Assembly: GCA_902776475.1 (NCBI GenBank)
Contig: CACYQD010000020.1
Location: 1-64,000 of the forward strand
Origin: an uncultured Prevotellaceae bacterium
GTDB lineage: Bacteria; Bacteroidota; Bacteroidia; Bacteroidales; Bacteroidaceae
DNA: 64,000 nucleotides
Direction of reading: 5' to 3'
A program made the position numbers and the translations under genes. A model generated the notes under the pieces. It worked only from the letters and a program-made list of their open reading frames with translations. It was not told the DNA's origin and ran no database searches. Of the stretch, positions 53,009 through 61,461 are shown in pieces (within the stretch, counting starts at the first letter, position 1; each line of letters starts with the position of its first letter).

Positions 53009-53443
53009 ATGAAGACATACAAATATACGATCAACGGAACGAAATATGAAGTCGCCATCGGCGACATCACCGACAACATCGCCGACGTGACCGTGAACGG
53101 TGAGGCATACAAAGTGGAGATGGAGCCGGAGGCAGAGCCCGAGAAGAAGAAGGTGGTGGTGAAGACCGGCGCCGCTAAGGAAGCTGCCCCCGCCGAGACC
53201 TCTGCTGCCGCCAGCGGACCGGTGAACACCGCCAATGCCCTGAAGGCCCCGCTGCCCGGTGTGATCACCGAGGTGAAGGTCGCCGTGGGCGACGAGGTGA
53301 AAGCCGGCGACGTCGTCATCGTGCTCGAGGCCATGAAGATGGCCAACAACCTCGAGGCCGAGAAAGACGGCAAGGTGACCGCCGTGCTCGTTTCTACTGG
53401 AGCCAGTGTGATGGAAGACACTCCGCTCGTCGTCATCGAGTAA
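53009..53443 (+). CDS. mmdC: Biotin carboxyl carrier protein
   Basis: 144 residues: N-terminal domain KYTINGTKYEVAIGDI, an Ala/Pro/Glu/Lys linker (about 55-75), and a biotinyl domain with the biotinylated Lys in EAMKMAN. Start ATG 53009 (MKTYKYTINGT) chosen over a longer frame by family fit. A terminator follows, so a membrane beta subunit (oadB/mmdB), expected in many relatives, is not encoded here. Confidence 0.92.
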   Translation: MKTYKYTINGTKYEVAIGDITDNIADVTVNGEAYKVEMEPEAEPEKKKVVVKTGAAKEAAPAETSAAASGPVNTANALKAPLPGVITEVKVAVGDEVKAGDVVIVLEAMKMANNLEAEKDGKVTAVLVSTGASVMEDTPLVVIE

Positions 53444-53470
53444 GCGTTTCCCCATCCTCCAAGCGTTACA

Positions 53471-53500
53471 GGGCCGTGGCAGATTGCCGCGGCCCTTTTC
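53471..53500 (+). terminator. Terminator of the mce-mmdA operon
   Basis: GGGCCGTGGC/GCCGCGGCCC stem (one G-T pair), AGATT loop, TTTT after it. Confidence 0.85.
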
Positions 53501-53587
53501 TTGTCAGGAAGACCTGTCTATGCGTCAAAAAAGGTGTCATAAACCTAAATAATCAAAAAAGGATTTCTCCATATCGATTTTTTTTTG

Positions 53588-53596
53588 TAATTTTGC
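53588..53596 (+). promoter_or_regulatory. -7 box of the starch-synthase-like gene
   Basis: TAATTTTGC; -33 partner unclear. Confidence 0.5.
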
Positions 53597-53671
53597 ACGG
53601 GATAAGAAGTGCGCGGGCGTGAGGAGTTCTATCCTGCCGTCACTTCCCCACAGGAAACCAAAACCATCAAG

Positions 53672-54484
53672 ATGTCCAAGAAAGTCTTATTCATCAATCA
53701 GGAGATTACTCCCTACGTGCCCGAGAGCGAGATATCCATTCTGGGCAAAATGCTCCCTCAGGCCATGCAGGAACGAGGTTATGAAATCCGCACGTTCATG
53801 CCCAAATGGGGCACCATCAATGAGCGCCGCGGCCAGCTGCATGAAGTCATACGCCTCTCCGGGATGAATCTCATCATCGACGACACCGACCACCCACTGA
53901 TCATCAAGGTGGCCTCTATACCCGTATCCCGCATCCAGGTCTATTTCATCGACAACGACGACTATTTCCAGAAGCGCAAGATGGAGGAGAACGAGCAAGG
54001 CGAGGAGTATGCCGACAATGGTGAGCGCGCGATTTTCTTTGCCCGCGGCGTGCTTGAGACCGTGAAGAAGCTCCGCTGGATTCCCGACCTCATCGTCTGC
54101 CAGGGATGGATGTCGGCAGTCGTTCCCCTTTACGTGAAGACCGCCTACCACGACGAGCCCTCGTTTGCGAATGCCAAAGTCGTGACCTCGCTGTTCACCA
54201 AGCAGTTGAAGAGCGACCTCGGCACGAGGTTCAAGCACTGCGTGGAATTCCGCGAGGCCAAGAGTTCGCTGCTCTCCTCCTACAGCGACGACTTCAATTT
54301 CGTGGATCTCGGAAAGTTGGCCATCGACTTCTCCGATGGAATCGTGGAAGCCGGTTCGGAGGTCAACAGTGTCCTGATGGACTATGCCAAGAGCAAGGGA
54401 ATCCCCGTGATGGACTATCCCGGCGCCGAGGATTACGCCGACGCCTACGACCAATTCTACACCCGATTGTTGGAAACAGAATAA
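53672..54484 (+). CDS. Short glycogen/starch-synthase-like protein (GT5 N-domain only)
   Basis: 270 residues from ATG 53672: VLFINQEITPYVPESEISILGKMLPQAMQ in pieces resembles the N-terminal half of GT5 glycogen synthases (PF08323), including DLIVCQGWMSAVVPLYVKT. The donor-binding C-terminal half and its E-x7-E motif are missing. This short form next to a DUF4270 gene is a known Bacteroidota arrangement, so the truncation is probably not recent. Enzyme activity is doubtful. Confidence 0.85.
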   Translation: MSKKVLFINQEITPYVPESEISILGKMLPQAMQERGYEIRTFMPKWGTINERRGQLHEVIRLSGMNLIIDDTDHPLIIKVASIPVSRIQVYFIDNDDYFQKRKMEENEQGEEYADNGERAIFFARGVLETVKKLRWIPDLIVCQGWMSAVVPLYVKTAYHDEPSFANAKVVTSLFTKQLKSDLGTRFKHCVEFREAKSSLLSSYSDDFNFVDLGKLAIDFSDGIVEAGSEVNSVLMDYAKSKGIPVMDYPGAEDYADAYDQFYTRLLETE

Positions 54485-54497
54485 CTATTTTGCAACG

Positions 54498-55952
54498 ATG
54501 AATATCAAGTTCATGTTGAGTATTGTCGCGGCAGCCGCACTGCTGTTCGTCTCCTGCGACGATACGACCGATACTGTTGGCATCTCGCTGATAGACGATG
54601 CCGACCAAATCCAAGTCACCAGCAACGTATTCTACGCCACGAGCCATTCGGTGAGCGTGGATTCCGTCGTGTCGAGGAGTGCCACATGCTATCTTGGCCG
54701 CGTGCTCGACCCCGAAACCGGTTCCCACATCACATGTGACTTCATGACGCAGTTCTACTGTCTGGAAGGATACAAGCTCGTGGACCGCGACAGCGTGGCC
54801 AGCCTGGATGAAACGGGCCAGATCATCGCCGACTCCTGCGAGGTGCGCCTTTTCTACAACAGTTACTACGGCGACTCCCTGGCCACGATGAAGCTCACGG
54901 CCTATGAGATGGATCGTCCGATGAAGGAGACGACCTACTACTACAGCGATTTCGACCCGATGGAGTCTGGACTCATCCGCCAGGACGGCATCCGCAAGGA
55001 GAAGGTCTATGCCCTCATAGACAACAGCGACCCCAATAGCCGGAAAGAGTCAGATGATGAATATGTGGGCAACATCTGTATCCGCCTCAACGACCCCTAT
55101 ACCGACAAGGATGGTGTGACCTACAACAACTTCGGTACTTTTGTGATGCGCCAATACTATGCCCATCCCGAGTATTTCAAGAACTCCATCAGTTTCATCA
55201 ACCACATCCTTCCCGGCATGTTCTTCAAGATGACCGGCGGTTTGGGTTCCATGGCTTATGTAGCTGTTCCCCAAATGAACATCTACTACCGTCAGTACAC
55301 CAACAACAAGGACAGTTTGGCCAGCAAAGTGACCTTGTTCTCCGGCACGGAGGAAGTGCTCCAGACCACGACAGTGAACAATGACCAACAGGCCATCCAC
55401 CAGTTGGTGAACGACAACAGCTGCACCTATATCAAGAGTCCGTCGGGCATTTTCACGGAGGTCACCCTCCCCGTGGATGAGATCATGAAAGGCCATGAGA
55501 AAGACTCCATCAACATGGCAAAGATCAAGTTCAACAGGATCAACAACGAGCAGTCGAACATCTACAACCTGCCCGCCCCGAAATCGCTGCTGATGGTGGA
55601 GACCGACAGCGTGGCTTCTTTCTTCGAGAAGGGCAAGATCGCCAACTACAAATCGTCGCACCTCGCCGTTTATAACACGGCCCAGAACAGTTATTCGTTC
55701 AATAACATCTGCGAACTGATCACCGCGATGTATCAAGCTAAGACCAATGGTCTGAAGAGCGACCCCAACTGGGTATCGAAGCATCCCAACTGGAACAAGG
55801 TGATGCTGGTGCCTGTCACAACCAACTACACGTCATACAACCAGACGTCGATCCTGGTGAATGTGTCGAACGACATGTCGCTCACGAGCACCCGTCTCGT
55901 CGGCGGTGACACGCCGATATCTATCAGCGTGATCTACAGCACATTTGATTGA
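54498..55952 (+). CDS. DUF4270-family lipoprotein
   Basis: 484 residues. Lipoprotein signal ends AAAALLFVSC-DDTTD. DTVGISLIDDADQIQV and SRSATCYLGRVLDPETGSHIT are the family's N-terminal signature; the rest is beta-rich. Conserved in Bacteroidota, role unknown, surface-facing by inference. 13 bases after the starch-synthase-like gene, so likely co-transcribed. Confidence 0.88.
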   Translation: MNIKFMLSIVAAAALLFVSCDDTTDTVGISLIDDADQIQVTSNVFYATSHSVSVDSVVSRSATCYLGRVLDPETGSHITCDFMTQFYCLEGYKLVDRDSVASLDETGQIIADSCEVRLFYNSYYGDSLATMKLTAYEMDRPMKETTYYYSDFDPMESGLIRQDGIRKEKVYALIDNSDPNSRKESDDEYVGNICIRLNDPYTDKDGVTYNNFGTFVMRQYYAHPEYFKNSISFINHILPGMFFKMTGGLGSMAYVAVPQMNIYYRQYTNNKDSLASKVTLFSGTEEVLQTTTVNNDQQAIHQLVNDNSCTYIKSPSGIFTEVTLPVDEIMKGHEKDSINMAKIKFNRINNEQSNIYNLPAPKSLLMVETDSVASFFEKGKIANYKSSHLAVYNTAQNSYSFNNICELITAMYQAKTNGLKSDPNWVSKHPNWNKVMLVPVTTNYTSYNQTSILVNVSNDMSLTSTRLVGGDTPISISVIYSTFD

Positions 55953-56001
55953 GGCCATCCCCAGTCAGGATTCCCATAGCAAAACACAGGAGAAAAAGTT
56001 C

Positions 56002-56145
56002 ATGGCAGACAATTACCTGGAGAGACGGCGAGAGGAATACGAAGCCCGCAAAGCGGAATGGCTCAAGAAGAAAAAGCATCAGGTGGTGAGGAAGAAAAGT
56101 CAGGCCAAGCCTGGCGAACAGCATTCACAAGACCCCAATACGTAA
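56002..56145 (+). CDS. Small charged helical protein
   Basis: 47 residues from ATG 56002 (MADNYLERRREEYEARKAEW), Lys/Arg/Glu-rich and probably one helix. Similar short MADNYLE-type proteins are found in other Bacteroidota. It follows the DUF4270 gene by 49 bases. Function unknown. Confidence 0.6.
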   Translation: MADNYLERRREEYEARKAEWLKKKKHQVVRKKSQAKPGEQHSQDPNT

Positions 56146-56429
56146 AAAATTCGACTAGATGTATCCCTACATTTGGCCGAATTCATTTCTGTCCAATTCT
56201 CTCAATATTTTGAAAATCAACAGGAGTATTGAGTGCCGTTCAAGGCAGCATCTCAACGAAGATGTCATCCTAAACAATCTTTCACCTCAAAAAACCTATT
56301 GATCAGATTCGTATGGTCGTCATGTGACACTGCAAAAATAGGAGAAAATTGTGATTCCCACATTTTCTGTGGCCAGAAAATCTTTTAAGAGCCTAAATTT
56401 TTTGATATATATCAAGTCAAGGAAGGAGG

Positions 56430-56520
56430 ATTCACAACCATCCCGCACCCTTCCTTGTCCCAAGAAAGGGGATTCACAACCATCCCGCACCCTTCCTTGT
56501 CCTAAGGAAGGGCTTCAACC
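56430..56520 (+). repeat. Tandem CATCCCGCACCCTTCCTTGTC repeat
   Basis: Two units of about 44 bases (ATTCACAACCATCCCGCACC...CTTGTCC(C/T)AAG), the second continuing into the AAGGAAGGGCTTCAACCCC module shared with 18740..18770 and, inverted, 20290..20335. Confidence 0.75.
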
Positions 56521-56558
56521 CCCACCCAAGGCCCTCCCCCTCGCCAGGGGGAGGGATG

Positions 56559-56641
56559 CAACCGCTCCTCCTCGTCGCTCGGACACTAAGGTATGCTCGA
56601 CCCATCAAAGGGTCGGCATCGTGCTACGCAACATAGTTGCG
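56559..56641 (-). repeat. Three-copy multi-hairpin element, copy C (inverted, truncated)
   Basis: Complement runs CGCAACTATGTTGCG ... GAGCGGTTG, identical to copy B over this part but lacking the GCGGGC hairpin. REP-like units (56650..56790) follow. The 868-base gap 56146..57013 otherwise contains only promoters. Confidence 0.75.
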
Positions 56642-56649
56642 CCTTTAGG

Positions 56650-56790
56650 CTTTTCCAAAATGGCCCTCTCACTTTGGGAGAGAAAACAAACTTATCCCTC
56701 TCCCTTGGGGAGGCAAAACATACTTATCCCTCTCCCTCTGGGCTTTTACAAAAGTTTCCCTCTCCCTTTGGGAGAGGTTAGGTGAGGGCC
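56650..56790 (-). repeat. REP-like cluster, inverted
   Basis: Four to five CCCTCTCCC(T/A)..GGGAGAGG units read in the opposite direction, ending GGGAGAGGTTAGGTGAGGG. Confidence 0.8.
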
Positions 56791-56842
56791 CTGGACTATA
56801 TGCTTGATGCCCTTTTTGAGGAGTATCTGGGTTTCCGCTCGG

Positions 56843-56889
56843 AAATGCCCAAAAAATTTGGCATTTCGCTCGCTTATTCGTATCTTTGT
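56843..56889 (+). promoter_or_regulatory. Hairpin plus -7 box, upstream promoter-like element
   Basis: AAATGCC..GGCATTT hairpin, then CGCTCGCTTATTCGTATCTTTG. The layout resembles the promoter 60-90 bases downstream (AAGAAAC-GA-GTTTCTT hairpin, then TTTTCGTATCTTTGC). Confidence 0.5.
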
Positions 56890-56940
56890 CATTTCATGGC
56901 GAAGATACTGCGGCTCAGCATAAAAAAGAAACGAGTTTCT

Positions 56941-56972
56941 TTTGTTCTGCACTCGACTTTTCGTATCTTTGC
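56941..56972 (+). promoter_or_regulatory. Promoter of the phosphotransacylase gene
   Basis: TTTG 56941..56944, 19 bases, TATCTTTGC 56964..56972. Preceded by the inverted repeat AAGAAACGAGTTTCTT. The TTTTGTTCTGCACT block is shared with 1507..1538. Confidence 0.8.
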
Positions 56973-57013
56973 AGAATGACGGCATGGACCGTGAACAACA
57001 AAACAACAACAAT

Positions 57014-57922
57014 ATGGAAACCATCACCAATTTTGAACAACTCACGAAGCATCTCTCAGAGCGCGGAGAGCGGAAAAGAGTAGCCGTAGTATGCGCCTCA
57101 GACGATTCCACCCAGTATGCTGTGGCACGCGCCCTGGATGAGCGATTCATCGACGCTATTTTTGTCGGTTGCAAGGAAGAGATCATCACCAATCCCGCCT
57201 TCGCCGCCCATGAAGGACACGTGACCTATATCGATGCCGCCGACCGTGACGAAGCAGCACGCAAAGCCGTCGAACTGGTGCGTGAGGGCAAGGCCGACAT
57301 TCTGATGAAGGGTCTGATCAACACCGACAACCTTCTCCATGCCGTGCTCAACAAGGAGACCGGCATATTGCCCAAGGGCAAGGTGCTGACCCATATCACC
57401 GCCTCCACCATCCCCGGCTATCCCAAACTGCTGTTCTTCACCGATGCAGCCGTCATCCCCTACCCCACACATGAGCAGCGCGTCGAGCAAGTGAGTTACA
57501 TCGCCAAACTCTGCCGCGACTTCGGCATCAGCGAGCCCAAGATCTCCCTCATCCACTGTTCGGAGAAAGTAGGAGGCAAATTCTTCCCCTTCACCGAACG
57601 GTATGCGGAAATCATTGAGAGCGGCCGCAATGGTGACTTCGGTCCTTGTGTCATCGATGGTCCGCTGGACCTGAAGACCTCCTGCTGCAAGGAGAGCCTT
57701 GACAAGAAAGGCATCCAGTCGCCCCTTGACGGAGAGGCCGACGCCCTGATTTTCCCCGACATCCAGGCAGGCAACGTGTTCTACAAAACCATCACCCTCT
57801 TCTGCCATGCCGAGACCGCGGGCATGCTCGCCGGTACGATGGCCCCGGTGGTCCTGCCCTCCCGCAGCGACAGCAAGATCTGCAAATACTGCAGTCTGGC
57901 TCTCGCCGCCATCAACGCATAG
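57014..57922 (+). CDS. Phosphate butyryl/acetyltransferase family enzyme
   Basis: 302 residues from ATG 57014, chosen because the promoter puts transcription near 56979, leaving too little leader for ATG 56984. PTA/PTB family: RVAVVCASDDSTQYAVARAL, ADILMKGLINTDNLLHAVLNK and AGNVFYKTITLFCHAETAG. Converts acyl-CoA and phosphate to acyl phosphate. The length and the MKGLINTDNLL motif favour phosphate butyryltransferase (ptb), but no butyrate kinase gene is adjacent. uvrA follows after 30 bases. Confidence 0.85.
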   Translation: METITNFEQLTKHLSERGERKRVAVVCASDDSTQYAVARALDERFIDAIFVGCKEEIITNPAFAAHEGHVTYIDAADRDEAARKAVELVREGKADILMKGLINTDNLLHAVLNKETGILPKGKVLTHITASTIPGYPKLLFFTDAAVIPYPTHEQRVEQVSYIAKLCRDFGISEPKISLIHCSEKVGGKFFPFTERYAEIIESGRNGDFGPCVIDGPLDLKTSCCKESLDKKGIQSPLDGEADALIFPDIQAGNVFYKTITLFCHAETAGMLAGTMAPVVLPSRSDSKICKYCSLALAAINA

Positions 57923-57952
57923 CCATCACCAACCGTTTTTCCCCATTCCGCA

Positions 57953-60772
57953 ATGAGAAACCACATCGAAGTCAAGGGCGCACGTGTCAACAACCTCAAG
58001 AACATTGACATCAACATCCCCCACGGACAGTTTGTCGTCATCGCCGGCGTGAGCGGCAGTGGCAAGTCATCACTGGCCTTCGACACCCTGTATGCCGAGG
58101 GACAGCGCCGCTATGTGGAGAGTCTCTCGTCCTACGCCAGGCAGTTTCTGGGCAGGATGAACAAGCCGGAATGCGATTTCATCAAAGGCCTTCCCCCTGC
58201 CATCGCCATCGAGCAGCGCGTCATCAGCCGCAATTCCCGCTCCACAGTAGGGACATCGACAGAGATCTATGAATACATGCGCCTGCTTTTTGCCCGTATT
58301 GGGCGCACCTATTCGCCGATCAGCGGTGTGGAAGTGAAGAAGCACTCCACCGAAGACATCATCAAGCAGGTGATGGAATTCTCTGAGGGCACCCGTTTCT
58401 GCGTGATGGCCCCGTTGCAGATGCACGAGGGGCGCACCCTGGAACGGCAGTTGCAGATGGAGCTCCAGCAGGGTTTTGTAAGGCTGTTCATCAAAGGACA
58501 GTTTGTGAGGATTGACGAGTTGCTTGAAGACAAGGAAGCCCTCGCTTCCGTTCAGCCTTCCGACATCTTCATCCTCATCGACCGCATGTCGCTGGACGGC
58601 AGCAAGGACAGCATCTCACGGTTGACCGATTCTGCCGAAACCGCCCTGTATGAGGGAAACGGGCATTGCCGTCTCACGTTTCTGCCCTCCAACCTGTCGT
58701 ATGACTTCTCGATGCGTTTCGAAGCCGACGGCATGCGTTTTGAGGAGCCCAACGACCAAATGTTCTCCTTCAACTCCCCGTTTGGAGCCTGTCCCCAATG
58801 TGAGGGTTTCGGCCGCGTGATCGGCATCGACGAGCGGTTGGTCATCCCCAACAGCACGCTGAGCGTCTATGAGGGATGCGTACAGTGCTGGCACGGAGAG
58901 AAGATGAAGATGTGGCAGGATGAGTTCTGCCGCCGCGCCGCCCGCTACGACTTCCCCATCTTCAAGCCCTACCTGGAACTCTCCCATCAGGAGAAGGACT
59001 GGCTATGGCATGGCCTGCCCTCCGACCAGGGCCTTGACATCCACGACCAGGTCTCGATCGACGCCTTCTTCGCCATGGTGCAGGAAAACCAGTACAAGAT
59101 ACAATACCGTGTGATGCTGAGCCGATACAGAGGCAAGACCATCTGTCCCTCATGTCATGGCACCCGACTGAGAAAGGAAGCCGGTTATGTGAAAATCGGC
59201 GGCAAGAGCATCTCCGACCTCGTGGACATGCCCATCTGGTCGTTGCGCCAGTGGTTTCAGGACCTGCAGTTGGAAGACCATGAGCGGCAGATTGCCAAGC
59301 GCCTGTTGACCGAGATCAACAACCGCCTGCAGTTTCTCGACGAGGTGGGGCTGGGCTACCTCACCCTTAACCGCCAGTCGAACACCCTGAGCGGCGGCGA
59401 GAGCCAGCGCATCAACCTCACCACCTCTTTGGGCAGTTCATTGGTCGGATCACTCTATATCCTCGATGAGCCCAGCATCGGTCTGCACAGCCGCGACACC
59501 GACAAGCTCATCCACGTGCTGAAGGAACTGCAATCGCTTGGCAACACTGTGATCATCGTCGAGCACGACGAGGAATTCATGCGTGCCGCCGACTATCTCA
59601 TCGACGTGGGTCCTGACGCCGGTCGGTTGGGTGGTGAGATTGTCTTTGAAGGCAATGCCTCAGATATCAACGAGCAGAGTCTCGCCAAATACCCCCAGAG
59701 CCATACCGTGAGGTATCTCCTGCATCAGGAGAACATCCCCGTGCCCACAAGCCGGCGCCCATGGAACCTGTGGATCACCATCCGTGGAGCCAGGATGAAC
59801 AACCTTCGCGGCATCGACGTGAAATTCCCGTTGAATGTCTTCACCGTCGTGACCGGTGTCAGCGGCAGCGGCAAGTCCTCACTGGTGAAAGGCATCCTCT
59901 ACCCTGCCTTGAAGCGCCACATGGGCGACACCTACGATCCACCCGGAGAATATCTGGCCCTGGAAGGCGACTGGCAGCAGTTGAAGCGCGTGGAATTCGT
60001 CGACCAGAACCCCATCGGAAAGAGCAGCCGCAGCAACCCCGCCACCTATGTCAAGGCCTACGATGCCATCCGCCAGCTTTTCGCCGAACAGCAGTTGGCC
60101 AAGCAGATGGGATTCAGTCAGCAATATTTCTCCTTCAATGCCGACGGCGGCCGTTGCGAGGAATGCAAGGGCGCAGGTGTCATCACGGTGGAGATGCAGT
60201 TCATGGCCGACCTCGAACTGGAGTGCGAGGCCTGTCACGGCATGCGTTTCAAGCGCGACATCCTGGAAGTCAGGTTCGCCGGGAAGAACATCCATGAAGT
60301 GCTGGAGATGACCGTGTCAGAAGCCATCACGTTCTTCAAGGAGAACCAGCAGCCGCTGATTGCCAAGAGACTACAACCCCTTGAGGATGTGGGACTTGGA
60401 TATATCCGTCTCGGGCAGAGTTCCTCGACACTCTCCGGTGGTGAGAACCAACGTGTGAAGTTGGCCTATTTCATCGGTCAGGAGCGCCAGGACCCCACCC
60501 TATTCATCTTCGACGAACCGACGACAGGTCTGCATTTCCACGACATCCGAAGGTTGCTGTCCGCCTTCTATGCCCTGATTGACAGAGGGCATACCGTATT
60601 GGTCATCGAGCACAACCTCGAAGTCATCAAATGCGCCGACCATGTCATCGACCTCGGTCCGGACGGCGGCGACAAGGGAGGCAATCTCGTCTTTGAGGGA
60701 ACACCCGAGCAACTGATCGAATGCAGTGCCAGCATCACCGGAAGATACCTGCGTGATAAAATTGTGACCTAA
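57953..60772 (+). CDS. uvrA: Excinuclease ABC subunit A
   Basis: 939 residues. DNA-damage recognition ATPase of nucleotide excision repair. Two ABC halves: Walker A GVSGSGKSSLAFD and GVSGSGKSSLVKG; signatures LSGGESQRINL and LSGGENQRVKL; Walker B FDEPTTGLHF. Zinc modules CPSCHGTRLRKEA and CEECKGAG...CEACHGMRFKRD. Complete. Bacteroidota often carry two uvrA paralogues, and this could be either. No terminator is evident before the tRNA promoter. Confidence 0.95.
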   Translation: MRNHIEVKGARVNNLKNIDINIPHGQFVVIAGVSGSGKSSLAFDTLYAEGQRRYVESLSSYARQFLGRMNKPECDFIKGLPPAIAIEQRVISRNSRSTVGTSTEIYEYMRLLFARIGRTYSPISGVEVKKHSTEDIIKQVMEFSEGTRFCVMAPLQMHEGRTLERQLQMELQQGFVRLFIKGQFVRIDELLEDKEALASVQPSDIFILIDRMSLDGSKDSISRLTDSAETALYEGNGHCRLTFLPSNLSYDFSMRFEADGMRFEEPNDQMFSFNSPFGACPQCEGFGRVIGIDERLVIPNSTLSVYEGCVQCWHGEKMKMWQDEFCRRAARYDFPIFKPYLELSHQEKDWLWHGLPSDQGLDIHDQVSIDAFFAMVQENQYKIQYRVMLSRYRGKTICPSCHGTRLRKEAGYVKIGGKSISDLVDMPIWSLRQWFQDLQLEDHERQIAKRLLTEINNRLQFLDEVGLGYLTLNRQSNTLSGGESQRINLTTSLGSSLVGSLYILDEPSIGLHSRDTDKLIHVLKELQSLGNTVIIVEHDEEFMRAADYLIDVGPDAGRLGGEIVFEGNASDINEQSLAKYPQSHTVRYLLHQENIPVPTSRRPWNLWITIRGARMNNLRGIDVKFPLNVFTVVTGVSGSGKSSLVKGILYPALKRHMGDTYDPPGEYLALEGDWQQLKRVEFVDQNPIGKSSRSNPATYVKAYDAIRQLFAEQQLAKQMGFSQQYFSFNADGGRCEECKGAGVITVEMQFMADLELECEACHGMRFKRDILEVRFAGKNIHEVLEMTVSEAITFFKENQQPLIAKRLQPLEDVGLGYIRLGQSSSTLSGGENQRVKLAYFIGQERQDPTLFIFDEPTTGLHFHDIRRLLSAFYALIDRGHTVLVIEHNLEVIKCADHVIDLGPDGGDKGGNLVFEGTPEQLIECSASITGRYLRDKIVT

Positions 60773-60776
60773 AAAT

Positions 60777-60808
60777 TTTGTCAAACGGATTTTTTGGATT
60801 ATCTTTGC
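60777..60808 (+). promoter_or_regulatory. Promoter of the tRNA-Thr/tRNA-Gly transcript
   Basis: TTTG 60777..60780, 19 bases, TATCTTTGC 60800..60808: perfect match, starting 5 bases after the uvrA stop. Confidence 0.85.
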
Positions 60809-60869
60809 GCTCGAATTGGACGAAAGGGGCTTTCCGTGCGAAGAAAAGCCGTCCAATTTGCAAGGATTT

Positions 60870-60942
60870 GCCGATATGGCTCAGTTGGTAGAGCAATTCA
60901 TTCGTAATGAATAGGTCCCGGGTTCGAGTCCCGGTATCGGCT
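60870..60942 (+). tRNA. tRNA-Thr (CGT)
   Basis: Acceptor GCCGATA/TATCGGC, anticodon stem ATTCA/TGAAT with loop TTCGTAA (anticodon CGT), T-arm GGGTTCGAGTCCC. CCA is not encoded. Confidence 0.97.
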
Positions 60943-60954
60943 CAAAAGGGATAG

Positions 60955-61025
60955 GCGGAATTAGCACATCGGTAGTGCATCGGCTTCCCAAGCCGAGGAG
61001 GCGGGTTCGATTCCCGTATTCCGCT
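60955..61025 (+). tRNA. tRNA-Gly (CCC)
   Basis: Acceptor GCGGAAT/ATTCCGC, anticodon stem TCGGC/GCCGA with loop TTCCCAA (anticodon CCC), T-arm GCGGGTTCGATTCCCGT. The 3' end from 61018 onward is duplicated at 62844. Confidence 0.97.
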
Positions 61026-61101
61026 CGACTTGATCAAGTTATTTTAATCCAGTGATTTGCGTGCAAATCACTGGATTTTTTATGCCCTCACCTAACCTCT
61101 C
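61018..61101 (+). repeat. tRNA-Gly 3' end + terminator, left copy
   Basis: ATTCCGCTCGACTTGAT, the 32-base terminator hairpin and TTTTATGCCCTCACCTAACC are repeated in the same orientation at 62844..62926, with a few mismatches and one indel. Spacing of starts is 1826 bases. Confidence 0.85.
61046..61080 (+). terminator. Terminator of the tRNA transcript
   Basis: AATCCAGTGATTTGC-GT-GCAAATCACTGGATT, perfect 15-bp stem, then a T-run. Confidence 0.92.
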
Positions 61102-61320
61102 CCGCCCTCACCTAACCTCTCCCAGAGGGAGAGGGATTTTCTCTGGGGTCTCCTAGAGGGAGAGGGATTATTCAAGTGTGGATGGGCGACGTGGGCCTAA
61201 TGGGCGATGTGGGCCTAATGGGCGACGTGGGCCCCCTCACCTAACCTCTCCCGGAGGGAGAGGAATAAGGATGTAAGGGCTCTCCCAAGAGGGAGAGGGA
61301 GAGGGAGAGGGAGAGGGATA
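61083..61320 (+). repeat. REP-like cluster and small tandem repeats
   Basis: Four REP-like units, then two to three copies of GGGCGA(C/T)GTGGGCCTAAT (from about 61183) and a GAGAGG(G) run near 61300. No gene. Confidence 0.8.
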
Positions 61321-61385
61321 AGGATGTTTTTCTTGTTGGGGAAAGATGATTATCATTCGGCCAATTCAAAAAACATACAATATAA

Positions 61386-61418
61386 TTTGGATAATTGACT
61401 TAATACCTTTATATTTGC
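61386..61418 (+). promoter_or_regulatory. Promoter of the Sel1-repeat gene
   Basis: TTTG 61386..61389, 20 bases, TATATTTGC 61410..61418, 43 bases before the ATG. Confidence 0.8.
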
Positions 61419-61461
61419 ATAATAATACAATCCAAAGAAGAACCTCATCATCAATAGTAAC

